A stretch of 64,000 nucleotides of DNA from Coralloluteibacterium thermophilum (GTDB lineage: Bacteria; Pseudomonadota; Gammaproteobacteria; Xanthomonadales; Xanthomonadaceae): contig NZ_JBHSGG010000033.1 in the NCBI RefSeq assembly GCF_042654365.1, positions 62,001 to 126,000 of the forward strand, read 5' to 3'. Shown piece by piece: positions 27,901 to 36,069 of the stretch. The notes under the pieces were generated by a model, which had not been told where the DNA came from, searched no databases, and saw only the letters and a list, made by a program, of their open reading frames with translations. Within the stretch, counting starts at the first letter, position 1; the number at the start of each line of letters is the position of its first letter. A program made the position numbers and the translations under genes.

Positions 27901-30867
27901 TCAGCCGGCCACGGCGGCGAGCGGGGCCGGCGCGGCGAACAGGAAGCCCTGCCCGCGCTCGCAGCCCAGCGCCGCGAGCCGGCGGCGCTGCTCGGGCGTC
28001 TCGATGCCCTCCCCGATGGTCTCCAGCCCGAGCGACTGCGCCAGGGCGAGAATGGCGCGCACCACCGCATGCCCGCCCTGCGAGCCGTTGCCGTCGAGCT
28101 CGGCGACGAAGCTGCGGTCGATCTTGATCGCCGCGATGGGATAGCGGTGCAGGTAGGACAGGGCGGAATAGCCGGTGCCGAAGTCGTCGAGCTGGGTACG
28201 CACGCCGGCGACGCGGAGGTCGTAGAGCGCCGCGCTGACGTTGTGCGCCTCGTCCAGCAGCGCGCCTTCGGTCAGCTCGATCCGGAGGCGCGAGGGATCG
28301 GCGCCGCAGGTCCGCAGCAGCCCGAGCAGGCGCTCGGCCATGCCCGGCACGTGGAAGTGCCGCGCCGACACGTTGATGCAGACGTACTCCCCGTCCGCGA
28401 GCAGGCGCCCCATGTCGCGGAACACGCGTTCGTAGATCAGCCAGTCGATCTGCTCGATGAGCCCACCCTCCTCCGCCACCGCGAGGAAGCTCTCCGGCGC
28501 GAGCACGCCGCGGCTGTCGTGGTTCCAGCGCAGCAGCGCCTCGTAGCCGACGCGGGCGCCGTCCTCCAGCGAGACGATGGGCTGGTAGTACGGCTCGAAG
28601 CGGCCCTCGATCAGCGCCCGCCGCAGGTCGTTCTCGAGGTCGAGCGTGCGCAGCGCCTCGTCGTGCAGCGCGCGGTCGAAGACCTCGCTGCGGTTCCGGC
28701 CCTTGGCCTTGGCGCGGTACATGGCGGTGTCCGCGTCGCGCAGGATCTCCTCGGCGCCGCGGTAGCGCGGACTGGCGAGGGCGATGCCCACGCTGGCCGA
28801 AGTGAACAGTTCCTTGTCGCCCACGGGCATGGGCGCGACCAGCGCGGCGATGATGCGCTCGGCCACGTCGCGCGCGTCGCGCTCGCCTTCGATGTCGGCG
28901 ACCAGCACCGCGAACTCGTCGCCGCCCAGGCGCGCCACCACGTCCTGCTGCCGTACCGCCGAGGCGATGCGCCGCGCGGCGTGCTTGAGCACCTCGTCGC
29001 CCACGAGGTGCCCCACGCTGTCGTTGATCACCTTGAAGCGGTCGAGGTCCAGGAACAGCACCGCGAACAGCCGCTCCGGGTCGCGCCCGTAGACGCCCAT
29101 CGCGGCCTGCATGCGGTCGAACAGGAAGGCGCGGTTGGGCAGCCCGGTCAGCGCGTCGTGCGAGGCCTGGTGGGTCAGCAGTTCCTCGGCGCGCAGGCGC
29201 TCCCCGATCTGGGCGCGCAGCTTGGCGTTGGCCTCGGCCAGCTCGCGCGTGCGCTCCTCCACGCGGCGCTCCAGCTCCGAATGCGCCGCGAGCAGGCGCT
29301 CCTGGGCGCGGCGGCGCTGCATGCCGTTGGCGATGTGCAGCGAGACGAAGGTCAGCAGTTCCTGGTCCCGCTGCGAGAACAGGATGTCCGGCGAATAGCT
29401 CTGCACCACCAGCACGCCGATGGTGCGCTGTCCGTCGCGCAGCGGCACGCCCAGCCAGTGCACCGCGGGCGTGCCGAAGGTGCGGGCCTCCCCGGCGGCG
29501 GCCAGCTCCGCCACCTTGCGCCGGTCCGCCAGCAGCGGCTGGCCGGTGCGCAGCACGTATTCGGTCAGGCCGCGCCCGAGCGCGCGACGGGGACGCGCGG
29601 TGTCGCGCTCGTCCACCGAGTACGGGAACTCCAGCCCGCTGCCGTCTTCTAGCAGGCGCGCGATGAAGAAGTTGCGCGCGTACAGCAGCTCGCCGACGAC
29701 GCCGTGCACCGCCGCGTAGAACGCCTCCAGCGATTCCGAGGCGGTGGACAGCTGCGCGATGCGGAACAGCGCCGCCTGCAGGCGCTCGCCGTTCTGGCGC
29801 TCGACGATCTCGGACTTCAGTTCCTCGTTCGCCAGGGCGAGTTCCCAGGTACGCACCACCACGTGGCGCTCCAGCTCGGCCTGGTGCTGCTTGCGCTCCA
29901 GGGCGGTGAGGATGTGCCGCGCCACATAGGACAGCAGGGCGCGGTCCTCGTCGGTATAGACGAAACGCGGGTCGTAGCTCTGCACCACGATCGCGCCGCA
30001 GACCTCCTCGCCGTTGACCAGCGGAACGCCCAGCCAGTAGGCGGCGTCCGGGCCCTGGCTGGAGTCGGGCGGCATGCCGAGCGCGCGGCGCACCTCCACC
30101 GACGGCCCGCGCAGCGCCTGGCCGTGGCGGATCAGGCGCATGGTCAGGCTGTTGACGAGGTCGGCCTCGTCGAGCTCCTGCTCCGGATCGGGGACGAAGG
30201 CGTCCTGGGTGTCGGCGAAATAGGGAAAGCGCAGGGTCCGTCGCGCCGGGTCGTACAGCGCGATGAAGAAGTTCTCGGCGTACATCAGGCCGCCGACGAT
30301 GCGGTGCAGCCCGCGCAGCATCTCCGGCATGTCCAGCCGCGCGCTGGCCATGTCGGCGATGGCGTACAGCGCGCGGTGCAGGCGCTCCGCGTTCTCCAGC
30401 CTCGCGACGCTGCGCCGCAGCTCGCGGCGCTCGACCAGCCCGCGGGCGAAGGCGCGGGTCCAGCGCAGCACGTCGAGCCAGTCGGACACCGGCGTCGCGG
30501 CCTGCACCGCGAGCGCGAGCCACAGGCCCCGGTGGACCTCGCGCCACACCGCCACGAAGCCGCCGTCGCCCGCGCGCGGAGCGCCGTCGGGACCCGGCGC
30601 CGCGAGTTCCGCCGCCAGCAGGGCCCGCAGGCCGGGCGCGGCGAGCGCGCCGCTGCTCTCCTGGACGGTCTCGCCGCAGCCGACCGCCACGCACACCCCA
30701 CCGAAGCCGGGGCGCGCACGCAGCAGCCGCTCGAGCGCCGCGGCGAAGGCCGGCAGGTCGTCGGCTTCCGCCAGCGCCGTCCACGCCGACGCGTCCGCGC
30801 CCGGCGCGGCGACCATCGCGACTGCCTCCGGGCCGTCCGCCCGTGCCTGTGCTGTGTCCTTGGCCAC
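27901..30867 (-). CDS. GAF-GAF-GGDEF-EAL c-di-GMP enzyme
   Basis: Cytosolic protein of 988 residues. An N-terminal region of about 160 residues is followed by GAF-like domain 1 (about 165-330), a coiled coil, GAF 2 (about 360-520, LGVPLRDGQRTIGVLVVQSY), a coiled coil, GGDEF (about 560-720) and EAL (about 730-985). The cyclase site GGDEF is intact, with an inhibitory RQQD five residues before it. The phosphodiesterase motif EALLRW, the metal-site ELTEGALLDE, DDFGTGYSALS and KIDRSFV are all intact, so either activity is possible. The two GAF domains each contain YAxNFFIAL/RL, showing internal duplication. There are no membrane segments. GTG start lies inside a 32-bp tandem duplication. Confidence 0.92.
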   Translation of the reverse strand: MAKDTAQARADGPEAVAMVAAPGADASAWTALAEADDLPAFAAALERLLRARPGFGGVCVAVGCGETVQESSGALAAPGLRALLAAELAAPGPDGAPRAGDGGFVAVWREVHRGLWLALAVQAATPVSDWLDVLRWTRAFARGLVERRELRRSVARLENAERLHRALYAIADMASARLDMPEMLRGLHRIVGGLMYAENFFIALYDPARRTLRFPYFADTQDAFVPDPEQELDEADLVNSLTMRLIRHGQALRGPSVEVRRALGMPPDSSQGPDAAYWLGVPLVNGEEVCGAIVVQSYDPRFVYTDEDRALLSYVARHILTALERKQHQAELERHVVVRTWELALANEELKSEIVERQNGERLQAALFRIAQLSTASESLEAFYAAVHGVVGELLYARNFFIARLLEDGSGLEFPYSVDERDTARPRRALGRGLTEYVLRTGQPLLADRRKVAELAAAGEARTFGTPAVHWLGVPLRDGQRTIGVLVVQSYSPDILFSQRDQELLTFVSLHIANGMQRRRAQERLLAAHSELERRVEERTRELAEANAKLRAQIGERLRAEELLTHQASHDALTGLPNRAFLFDRMQAAMGVYGRDPERLFAVLFLDLDRFKVINDSVGHLVGDEVLKHAARRIASAVRQQDVVARLGGDEFAVLVADIEGERDARDVAERIIAALVAPMPVGDKELFTSASVGIALASPRYRGAEEILRDADTAMYRAKAKGRNRSEVFDRALHDEALRTLDLENDLRRALIEGRFEPYYQPIVSLEDGARVGYEALLRWNHDSRGVLAPESFLAVAEEGGLIEQIDWLIYERVFRDMGRLLADGEYVCINVSARHFHVPGMAERLLGLLRTCGADPSRLRIELTEGALLDEAHNVSAALYDLRVAGVRTQLDDFGTGYSALSYLHRYPIAAIKIDRSFVAELDGNGSQGGHAVVRAILALAQSLGLETIGEGIETPEQRRRLAALGCERGQGFLFAAPAPLAAVAG

Positions 30868-30923
30868 GACTCCCCCCAGGCGGCCGAGTCTTTGGCCACG
30901 ACTCCCCCCAGGCGGCCGAGTCT
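30860..30923. repeat. exact 32-bp tandem duplication over the start of the GGDEF-EAL gene
   Basis: Two identical 32-base copies (30860-30891, 30892-30923). Each contains, on the minus strand, a GGGGGGAG ribosome-binding site and GTGGCCAA start. As 32 is not a multiple of three, the upstream copy starts in a different frame and cannot extend the protein. Confidence 0.9.
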
Positions 30924-30926
30924 AGA

Positions 30927-31091
30927 GCGTGTTGTGCCCTTTGAGGTGAGTGCGAAGCGGTCCGGGTGCGCCGAGACACGGCGCGCGCCGCAGCGCAGGC
31001 CGGGCGCCCGGGCAAGGCGCGCAACGCCGTATCGGCGTGCCCCAGGCCGCTTCCCTCCGGGACGGATCTCATCTCGAAGTGCACGACACGC
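30927..31091. repeat. 165-bp imperfect palindromic element (MITE- or REP-like)
   Basis: The outer 24 bases at each end (30927-30950 and 31068-31091) are inverted repeats matching at 20 of 24 positions. The inner arms also match (GAAGCGG.C.GGG, then GCCGA.ACGGCG on both), with a 14 versus 3 base size difference next to the outer arms. The centre is a near-palindrome GGCCGGGCGCCCGGGC. It would fold into one long hairpin. No coding gene is supported in it. It sits between the divergent GGDEF-EAL and ECF sigma genes. Confidence 0.75.
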
Positions 31092-31174
31092 GCCAGGGCC
31101 CGCCCGCCGACGCACGCCACGGCGACGAACGGAAACGCTGTCGCGCCCGCCACGATGGCTTAGGCTGCGCGGCC

Positions 31175-31723
31175 ATGACGAACGCACCGGACGACGAGAC
31201 GCTGATGCTGGCCTATGCCCAGGGCCGGGTCGCCGCCTTCGACGCGCTCTACCAGCGCCATCGCGGTGGGCTGTACCGCTTCCTCCAGCGCAACCTGCGG
31301 AACCCCGCCCTGGCCGACGAGGTCTTCCAGGACGTCTGGCAGCGCGTGATCGCGGCCAGGACCCGTTATCGTCCCGATGCGCGTTTCACCACCTGGCTGT
31401 ACCAGATCGCGCACAACCGCCTCCGCGACCACTGGCGCGCCGCGGAGCACCGGCCGGATCCGCCCGCCGACGCCGATGCGCGCCTGGCGGCGGTGGTCGA
31501 CCCGGGCACGCCAGACGGCGCCGTGTCGCGCTTCGAGGAGCGACGGCGCCTGCAGCGCGCGCTCGACGCGCTGCCGGACGAACAACGCGAGGCGCTGCTG
31601 CTGCGTCTCGAACAGGAACTGTCCCTGGAGGAGATCGCCGCGATCACCGGCGTCGGGCGCGAGACGGTCAAGTCGCGCCTGCGCTACGCCACCGACAAGC
31701 TGCGCACGAGCCTGCTGCCATGA
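31175..31723 (+). CDS. ECF-type RNA polymerase sigma factor
   Basis: Sigma-70 family, extracytoplasmic-function type, 182 residues. Region 2 shows LYRFLQRNLRNPALADEVFQ and the -10-reading FTTWLYQIAHNRLRDHWR; region 4 is LPDEQREALLLRLEQELS followed by the helix-turn-helix EEIAAITGVGRETVKSRLRYA. Region 3 is absent, as expected. The next gene overlaps its stop (ATGA) and encodes a single-pass membrane protein, the standard sigma/anti-sigma arrangement, so activity is probably released by an envelope signal. The start ATG at 31175 is chosen by family; the longer upstream reading frame crosses the palindromic element and is not credible. Confidence 0.92.
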   Translation: MTNAPDDETLMLAYAQGRVAAFDALYQRHRGGLYRFLQRNLRNPALADEVFQDVWQRVIAARTRYRPDARFTTWLYQIAHNRLRDHWRAAEHRPDPPADADARLAAVVDPGTPDGAVSRFEERRRLQRALDALPDEQREALLLRLEQELSLEEIAAITGVGRETVKSRLRYATDKLRTSLLP

Positions 31724-32403
31724 CCGCGAGCCGCGACCACCACGATCCGCACGCCCCGCTCGACGCCGAGGAGCGGGCGCTGGCCGAGCGCCTGTCCGGC
31801 CTGCCGCGCACGGAGCCGCCCGCCGCGCTGGACGCCGCCATCCGCGCGCACGCCGCACGCGCCGTCGGGCGGCGGCCGGCGCCGGCGCTGTGGGGGCTCG
31901 GTACCGCCGCGGCGGCCGTGCTGGCGCTGGCGGTGTTCTGGGAGGTCGCCCCGGACACCGGCACCCGCGACGAGACCGCGCTCGCGCCGCCGCTGCAGGA
32001 GACCCGGCGGGCCGCACCCACCGGCCAGCCGGAGATCGCGGCGATGCGGGCCGAGGTCGCGCCCGCGGAGGAGGCGCCCGCCGCCACCCTGCAGGCGCAG
32101 CGGGCCGCCGACGTCGCGGCCCTGCGCCTGCCCTCGGAGGACGCGCCGAGCGTCGATCCCGCCGAGGTCGCCGCCACGCCGGTCGCCCCGCCCGCCGAGG
32201 CTCCGGTCCCCGAGCCCGCGCCGGTCGAGGCCCTGCCGCCGGTACGCCTGGACGTCGCACTGGGGCCGGGCGCGTGGATCGAGCGCATCCGCGCACGCGA
32301 AGCCGCCGGCGACCGCAGCGGCGCCGTGGAGAGCCTGCGCCTGTTCCGCGCGCGGCATCCCGAGATCGCGGTTCCCGACGATCTCGAGCCCCTGCTGCGG
32401 TGA
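31720..32403 (+). CDS. probable anti-sigma factor (single-pass membrane protein)
   Basis: A 227-residue protein with a short cytoplasmic N-terminus containing LAERLSGLPRTEPPAALDAAIRA, one transmembrane segment at about residues 53-72 (ALWGLGTAAAAVLALAVFW), and a periplasmic part rich in Pro, Ala and Glu. The protein ends in a small helical domain (WIERIRAREAAGDRSGAVES, then LRLFRARHPE) that looks like a TPR-type motif. Its ATG overlaps the sigma factor stop (ATGA), forcing coupled synthesis. Family membership is inferred from this position and topology; it lacks a recognisable HxxxCxxC zinc motif, so it is not a ZAS-type anti-sigma. Confidence 0.75.
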   Translation: MTASRDHHDPHAPLDAEERALAERLSGLPRTEPPAALDAAIRAHAARAVGRRPAPALWGLGTAAAAVLALAVFWEVAPDTGTRDETALAPPLQETRRAAPTGQPEIAAMRAEVAPAEEAPAATLQAQRAADVAALRLPSEDAPSVDPAEVAATPVAPPAEAPVPEPAPVEALPPVRLDVALGPGAWIERIRAREAAGDRSGAVESLRLFRARHPEIAVPDDLEPLLR

Positions 32404-32428
32404 GCGCCCGCACGCGGACGTGCCGCCG

Positions 32429-33037
32429 ATGAGCCGGGAGACGCTCGCGGCGCCGGCGGAGCACGCGGTGGAGATCAGGAAGAGCCGCTTCCTCGCCCGC
32501 GCCGCACCGGTCGCCTCCCCCGGCGAGGCGGCCGCGTTCGTCGAGGCCGTCGCCGACCCCGGCGCCACCCACAACTGCTGGGCGTGGCGGATCGGCGGGC
32601 AGTACCGGTCGAGCGACGACGGCGAGCCCGCGGGCACCGCCGGGCGCCCCATCCTCGCGGCGATCGACGGGCAGGACTGCGACCGCGTGGCGGTCGTGGT
32701 GACGCGCTGGTACGGCGGCGTGAAGCTCGGCGCCGGCGGCCTCGTCCGCGCCTATGGCGGCTGCGCGGCGGAATGCCTGCGCCGCGCGGACCGGCTTCCG
32801 CTCCTCGACACCGTCGCGCTGCGCCTCGACTGCGCCTACCCGGAACTCGCCACCCTGCGCGCGCGGCTGGGCGAGCAGGCCGCCGCCGTGGAGGACGAAG
32901 CCTTCGGCGCCGAGCGCGTCGTGCTGCACGTCCGCGCCCTCGCGGAGCGCGTCGAGACGCTGCGTGCCCTGCACCGCGACCTGACGCGCGGCAGCGGCGC
33001 CTTCGTCCTGCTGGACCCCGCGTCGGACCGCGCCTGA
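32429..33037 (+). CDS. yigZ: YigZ/IMPACT family protein
   Basis: Protein of 202 residues in the UPF0029/IMPACT family. Family signatures: EIRKSRFLARAAPV at the N-terminus, THNCWAWRIG, SSDDGEPAGTAGRPIL and VVTRWYGGVKLGAGGLVRAYGG, which is diagnostic. The C-terminal domain (DUF1949-like) is present. Eukaryotic IMPACT modulates GCN2; bacterial function is unknown, possibly RNA or ribosome related. ATG at 32429 is preferred; a GTG at 32420 in the same frame would add three residues. It follows the anti-sigma gene by 25 bases and may be co-transcribed with it. Confidence 0.92.
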   Translation: MSRETLAAPAEHAVEIRKSRFLARAAPVASPGEAAAFVEAVADPGATHNCWAWRIGGQYRSSDDGEPAGTAGRPILAAIDGQDCDRVAVVVTRWYGGVKLGAGGLVRAYGGCAAECLRRADRLPLLDTVALRLDCAYPELATLRARLGEQAAAVEDEAFGAERVVLHVRALAERVETLRALHRDLTRGSGAFVLLDPASDRA

Positions 33038-33102
33038 GCGTACGATCGGCCGCGGCGCATGCAGGGCGACCTCGCTTCGTGCGAAAATCCGCCGCCTTCC
33101 GC

Positions 33103-33179
<77 letters not shown>

Positions 33180-33189
33180 TCTTCCTCCG

Positions 33190-33220
33190 CCCGCCCGGCC
33201 CGCTCCGCGCGCCGGGCGGG
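33190..33220 (+). terminator. putative terminator after tRNA-Arg
   Basis: Perfect 10-bp stem (33190-33199 with 33211-33220), 11-base loop, 10 bases after the tRNA. No T-run. Confidence 0.45.
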
Positions 33221-33243
33221 CCGGCACATCGAAAGGAGCCTCC

Positions 33244-34779
33244 ATGACCCACCCGGTCCTCAGCGCGCTCGGCATCGAGTCCACCGTCTCCGGCACCTAC
33301 CTCGGTCAGGGCGAGTGGTCCGCCACCACGGACGCGGGCAGCATCGCGCGTCCGGCACCGGCGACCGGCGAGGTCCTGGCGACCGTGTACGGCGCCGGCA
33401 AGGCCGACTACGAGACCATCGTGGCGCGCGCCCAGGCGGCCTTCGAGGTCTGGCGCACGACGCCGGCGCCGCGCCGCGGCGAGGCCGTCCGCCTGTGCGC
33501 CGAGGCGCTGCGCCGGAACAAGGACGCGCTGGGCAGCCTGGTCTCGCTGGAGATGGGCAAGATCAAGGCCGAGGGCGACGGCGAGGTGCAGGAGATGATC
33601 GACATCGCCGACTTCGCGGTCGGCCTGTCGCGCCAGCTCTACGGCCTGACGATGCACTCCGAGCGTCCGGGCCACCGCATGTACGAGCAGTGGCACCCGC
33701 TCGGCCTGGTCGGCATCGTCAGCGCCTTCAACTTCCCGGTCGCGGTGTGGAGCTGGAACGCCTTCGTCGCGGCCGTCTGCGGCGACATCTGCATCTGGAA
33801 GCCGAGCCCGAAGACGCCGCTGACCGCGATCGCGACGATGCGGATCTGCAACGAGGCGCTCAAGGACGCGGGCTTCCCCGACCTGTTCTTCCTGTTCAAC
33901 GACGCCGGCCAGGGCCTCGACAGGACGCTGGTGGCCGACACCCGCATCCCGCTCATCAGCTTCACCGGCTCCACCGCGGTCGGCCGCATCGTCGGCGCCG
34001 AGGTGGCCAAGCGCATGGGCCGCTCGCTGCTCGAACTCGGCGGCAACAACGCGATGATCGTCGACGAGACGGCGGACCTGAAGCTCGCCATCCCCGCCAT
34101 CGTCTTCGGCGCCGTCGGCACCGCCGGCCAGCGCTGCACCTCCACGCGCCGTCTGTTCGTGCACGAGAGCATCCACGACCGCGTGCTGGAGACCCTCGTG
34201 TCGGCCTACCGGCAGGTCGAGGGCAAGATCGGGGACCCGACCGACCCGGCCACCCTCATGGGCCCGCTGATCGACCAGGACGCGGTACGTGGCTACCTCG
34301 ACGCCATCGCCAGGGCCCAGGCCGCCGGCGGCACCGTGGCGACCGGCGGCCGGGCGCTGGACGACCGCCCCGGCAACTTCGTGCTGCCCACCATCGTCAC
34401 CGGGCTCTCGCCCGACGCGGAGATCGTGCAGGCCGAGACCTTCGCCCCCATCCTCTACGTGATGCCGTTCAGGACGCTGGACGAGGCCATCGCCATGCAG
34501 AACGGCGTGCCGCAGGGCCTGTCGTCGGCGATCTTCACCCAGAACCTGAAGGCCGCCGAGCGCTTCCTCTCCGCGAGCGGCTCCGACTGCGGCATCGCCA
34601 ACGTCAACATCGGCACTTCCGGCGCCGAGATCGGCGGCGCCTTCGGCGGCGAGAAGGACACCGGCGGCGGCCGCGAGTCCGGCTCGGACGCCTGGAAGGT
34701 CTACATGCGCCGGCAGACCAACACCATCAACTACTCCGACGCGCTGCCGCTGGCCCAGGGCATCAAGTTCGAGTTCTGA
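33244..34779 (+). CDS. amaB: ALDH7-family aldehyde dehydrogenase, probable L-piperidine-6-carboxylate dehydrogenase
   Basis: NAD-dependent aldehyde dehydrogenase of 511 residues in the ALDH7/antiquitin family, which oxidises alpha-aminoadipate semialdehyde in lysine degradation. Seen: the NAD-binding FTGSTAVGR, the general-base Glu in LLELGGNNAMIV, the nucleophilic cysteine in GTAGQRCTSTRRLF, and the family-typical NVNIGTSGAEIGGAFGGEKDTGGGRESGSDAWK. A Shine-Dalgarno (AAAGGAG) precedes the ATG. Other lysine catabolism genes are not adjacent. A role in betaine aldehyde or general aldehyde stress is possible, but the C-terminal signature argues for the ALDH7 substrate. Confidence 0.9.
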   Translation: MTHPVLSALGIESTVSGTYLGQGEWSATTDAGSIARPAPATGEVLATVYGAGKADYETIVARAQAAFEVWRTTPAPRRGEAVRLCAEALRRNKDALGSLVSLEMGKIKAEGDGEVQEMIDIADFAVGLSRQLYGLTMHSERPGHRMYEQWHPLGLVGIVSAFNFPVAVWSWNAFVAAVCGDICIWKPSPKTPLTAIATMRICNEALKDAGFPDLFFLFNDAGQGLDRTLVADTRIPLISFTGSTAVGRIVGAEVAKRMGRSLLELGGNNAMIVDETADLKLAIPAIVFGAVGTAGQRCTSTRRLFVHESIHDRVLETLVSAYRQVEGKIGDPTDPATLMGPLIDQDAVRGYLDAIARAQAAGGTVATGGRALDDRPGNFVLPTIVTGLSPDAEIVQAETFAPILYVMPFRTLDEAIAMQNGVPQGLSSAIFTQNLKAAERFLSASGSDCGIANVNIGTSGAEIGGAFGGEKDTGGGRESGSDAWKVYMRRQTNTINYSDALPLAQGIKFEF

Positions 34780-34789
34780 GCGGACGCCG

Positions 34790-34945
34790 ATGGACGCCCG
34801 GGCCCGCCCGACCAGCACGCTCGCAGCGATCGCCCTGGCGACCGGCGGGCCGATCCCGCGCGGGATCGCGGCCGCGATCGGCCTGCCGGTCGTGGCCCTC
34901 GTCCTGACGGGTGCCGGCGTCGGGTTTCCGGGCCGCAGCGCATGA
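34790..34945 (+). CDS. small ORF (51 residues), possible membrane peptide
   Basis: Open frame from ATG at 34790 to TGA at 34943-34945, which overlaps the methyltransferase start as ATGA. The predicted peptide has a basic N-terminus (MDARARPTS) and then a largely hydrophobic stretch (LPVVALVLTGAGVGF), so it could be a single-span membrane peptide. Supporting it are the exact four-base overlap with the next gene, which recurs at other coupled genes here, and the 10-base gap after the ALDH gene. Against it are the lack of a Shine-Dalgarno and the high chance of short open frames at this GC content. Confidence 0.35.
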   Translation: MDARARPTSTLAAIALATGGPIPRGIAAAIGLPVVALVLTGAGVGFPGRSA

Positions 34946-36069
34946 ACCTGCCGGGCGACACCGTCAGCCGCTTCGACGACCGCGTCGAGGACTACGTCCG
35001 CCACCGCCCCGACTATCCGAGCGCGCTCGCCGACTGGCTGCGCGACCAGGGCGCGCTGCGCCCGGGCCTGCGCGTGGCCGACGTGGGCGCTGGAACGGGC
35101 ATCTCCACCGCCATGCTGCTGGACGCCCAGCCGGGCATCGAGGCGATCGCGGTCGAGCCGAACGCGCGCATGCGCGAAGCCTGCGCGCACCACCTCGCGG
35201 GGCGCGACGGCTGGCGCATCGTCGGCGGGCGCGCCGACGCCCTCGGGCTCGATGCGCGGTCGGTGGACCTGGTCGTCGCGGCGCAGGCCTTCCACTGGTT
35301 CGACCGCGCGGCCTTCCGCGCCGAGTGCGCCCGCGTGCTGCGCCCGGGCGGCCACGTCGCGGTGTTCTGGAACACGCGCCGGACCGGCGGCACGCCCTTC
35401 CTCGACGGCTACGAGGCGCTGCTGCGCGAGCACACCGACTACGCGCAGGTGGCCGAGCGCTACGACGGCGACGACGACATGCGCGCCTGGCTCGGCGACG
35501 CCTTCGTGGCGAGCGCGCGCTTCCCGCACGCGCAGCGCCTGGACCGCGAGGGCCTGCGCGGACGCTTCCTGTCCTCGTCGTACGCGCCCAGGGCCGGTCA
35601 TCCGCGTCACGAGGCGGCGATGCGGGCGCTCGACGCCCTGTTCGACGCCACCGCCGTGGACGGCGCCGTCTCCCTCGACTACGACACGCGCGTCTTCCTC
35701 GGCCGCGCACCCGTCGCGTCCACGGCCACGGCGGCCTCGGAGGGCGCGACGCCTGGCTTGCCGCCTGCCTTGCCGCCTGTCCCCGCGACGCCGGCCCCGA
35801 CGCACTCCGGTGCCGTCGTCTCGCTCGTCTTCGGCGTGCTGAGCTGGCTGCTGATTCCCTTCATCGGCGCCCTGGTCGCGGTCGTGGCCGGGCATCTGGC
35901 ACGGCGCGACATCCGAGCCGCGGGGGGCCGCCTGCAGGGCGACGGCCTCGCGCTGGGCGGTCTCGTGCTCGGCTGGGTGCAGCTCGTCTCGCTCTTCCTC
36001 GGCGCGCTGCTGATCGGCGGGCTGCTCCTGCTGGGCGGCACCGCGCTCCTGCTCGGATTCCTCCTCTAG
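34942..36069 (+). CDS. class I SAM methyltransferase fused to a DUF4190-like membrane domain
   Basis: Protein of 375 residues in two parts. Residues 1-255 are a SAM-dependent methyltransferase: N-terminal FDDRVEDYVRHRPDYP, SAM loop VADVGAGTGIST (about 46-57), AVEPNARM, and the AQAFHWFD motif typical of the Methyltransf_11 group. After a Pro/Ala/Thr linker, residues about 285-375 contain two or three hydrophobic segments and the pattern HLARRDIRAAGGRLQGDGLA followed by LGGLVLGW, matching DUF4190. I do not know of this fusion as a described protein. The sequence has no stop or frameshift between the parts. It lies just upstream of pyrD (ATG directly after its TAG). The substrate is unknown; the C-terminal part would hold the enzyme at the inner membrane. 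Confidence 0.78.
   Translation: MNLPGDTVSRFDDRVEDYVRHRPDYPSALADWLRDQGALRPGLRVADVGAGTGISTAMLLDAQPGIEAIAVEPNARMREACAHHLAGRDGWRIVGGRADALGLDARSVDLVVAAQAFHWFDRAAFRAECARVLRPGGHVAVFWNTRRTGGTPFLDGYEALLREHTDYAQVAERYDGDDDMRAWLGDAFVASARFPHAQRLDREGLRGRFLSSSYAPRAGHPRHEAAMRALDALFDATAVDGAVSLDYDTRVFLGRAPVASTATAASEGATPGLPPALPPVPATPAPTHSGAVVSLVFGVLSWLLIPFIGALVAVVAGHLARRDIRAAGGRLQGDGLALGGLVLGWVQLVSLFLGALLIGGLLLLGGTALLLGFLL

Noticed and set aside
27458..31153. Second-frame open frame along the GGDEF-EAL gene
   Set aside because: Shifted-frame shadow of a gene with intact GAF, GGDEF and EAL motifs.
30950..31174. N-terminal extension of the ECF sigma factor
   Set aside because: The extension would translate the palindromic element and shows no sigma-factor similarity; ATG at 31175 fits the family.
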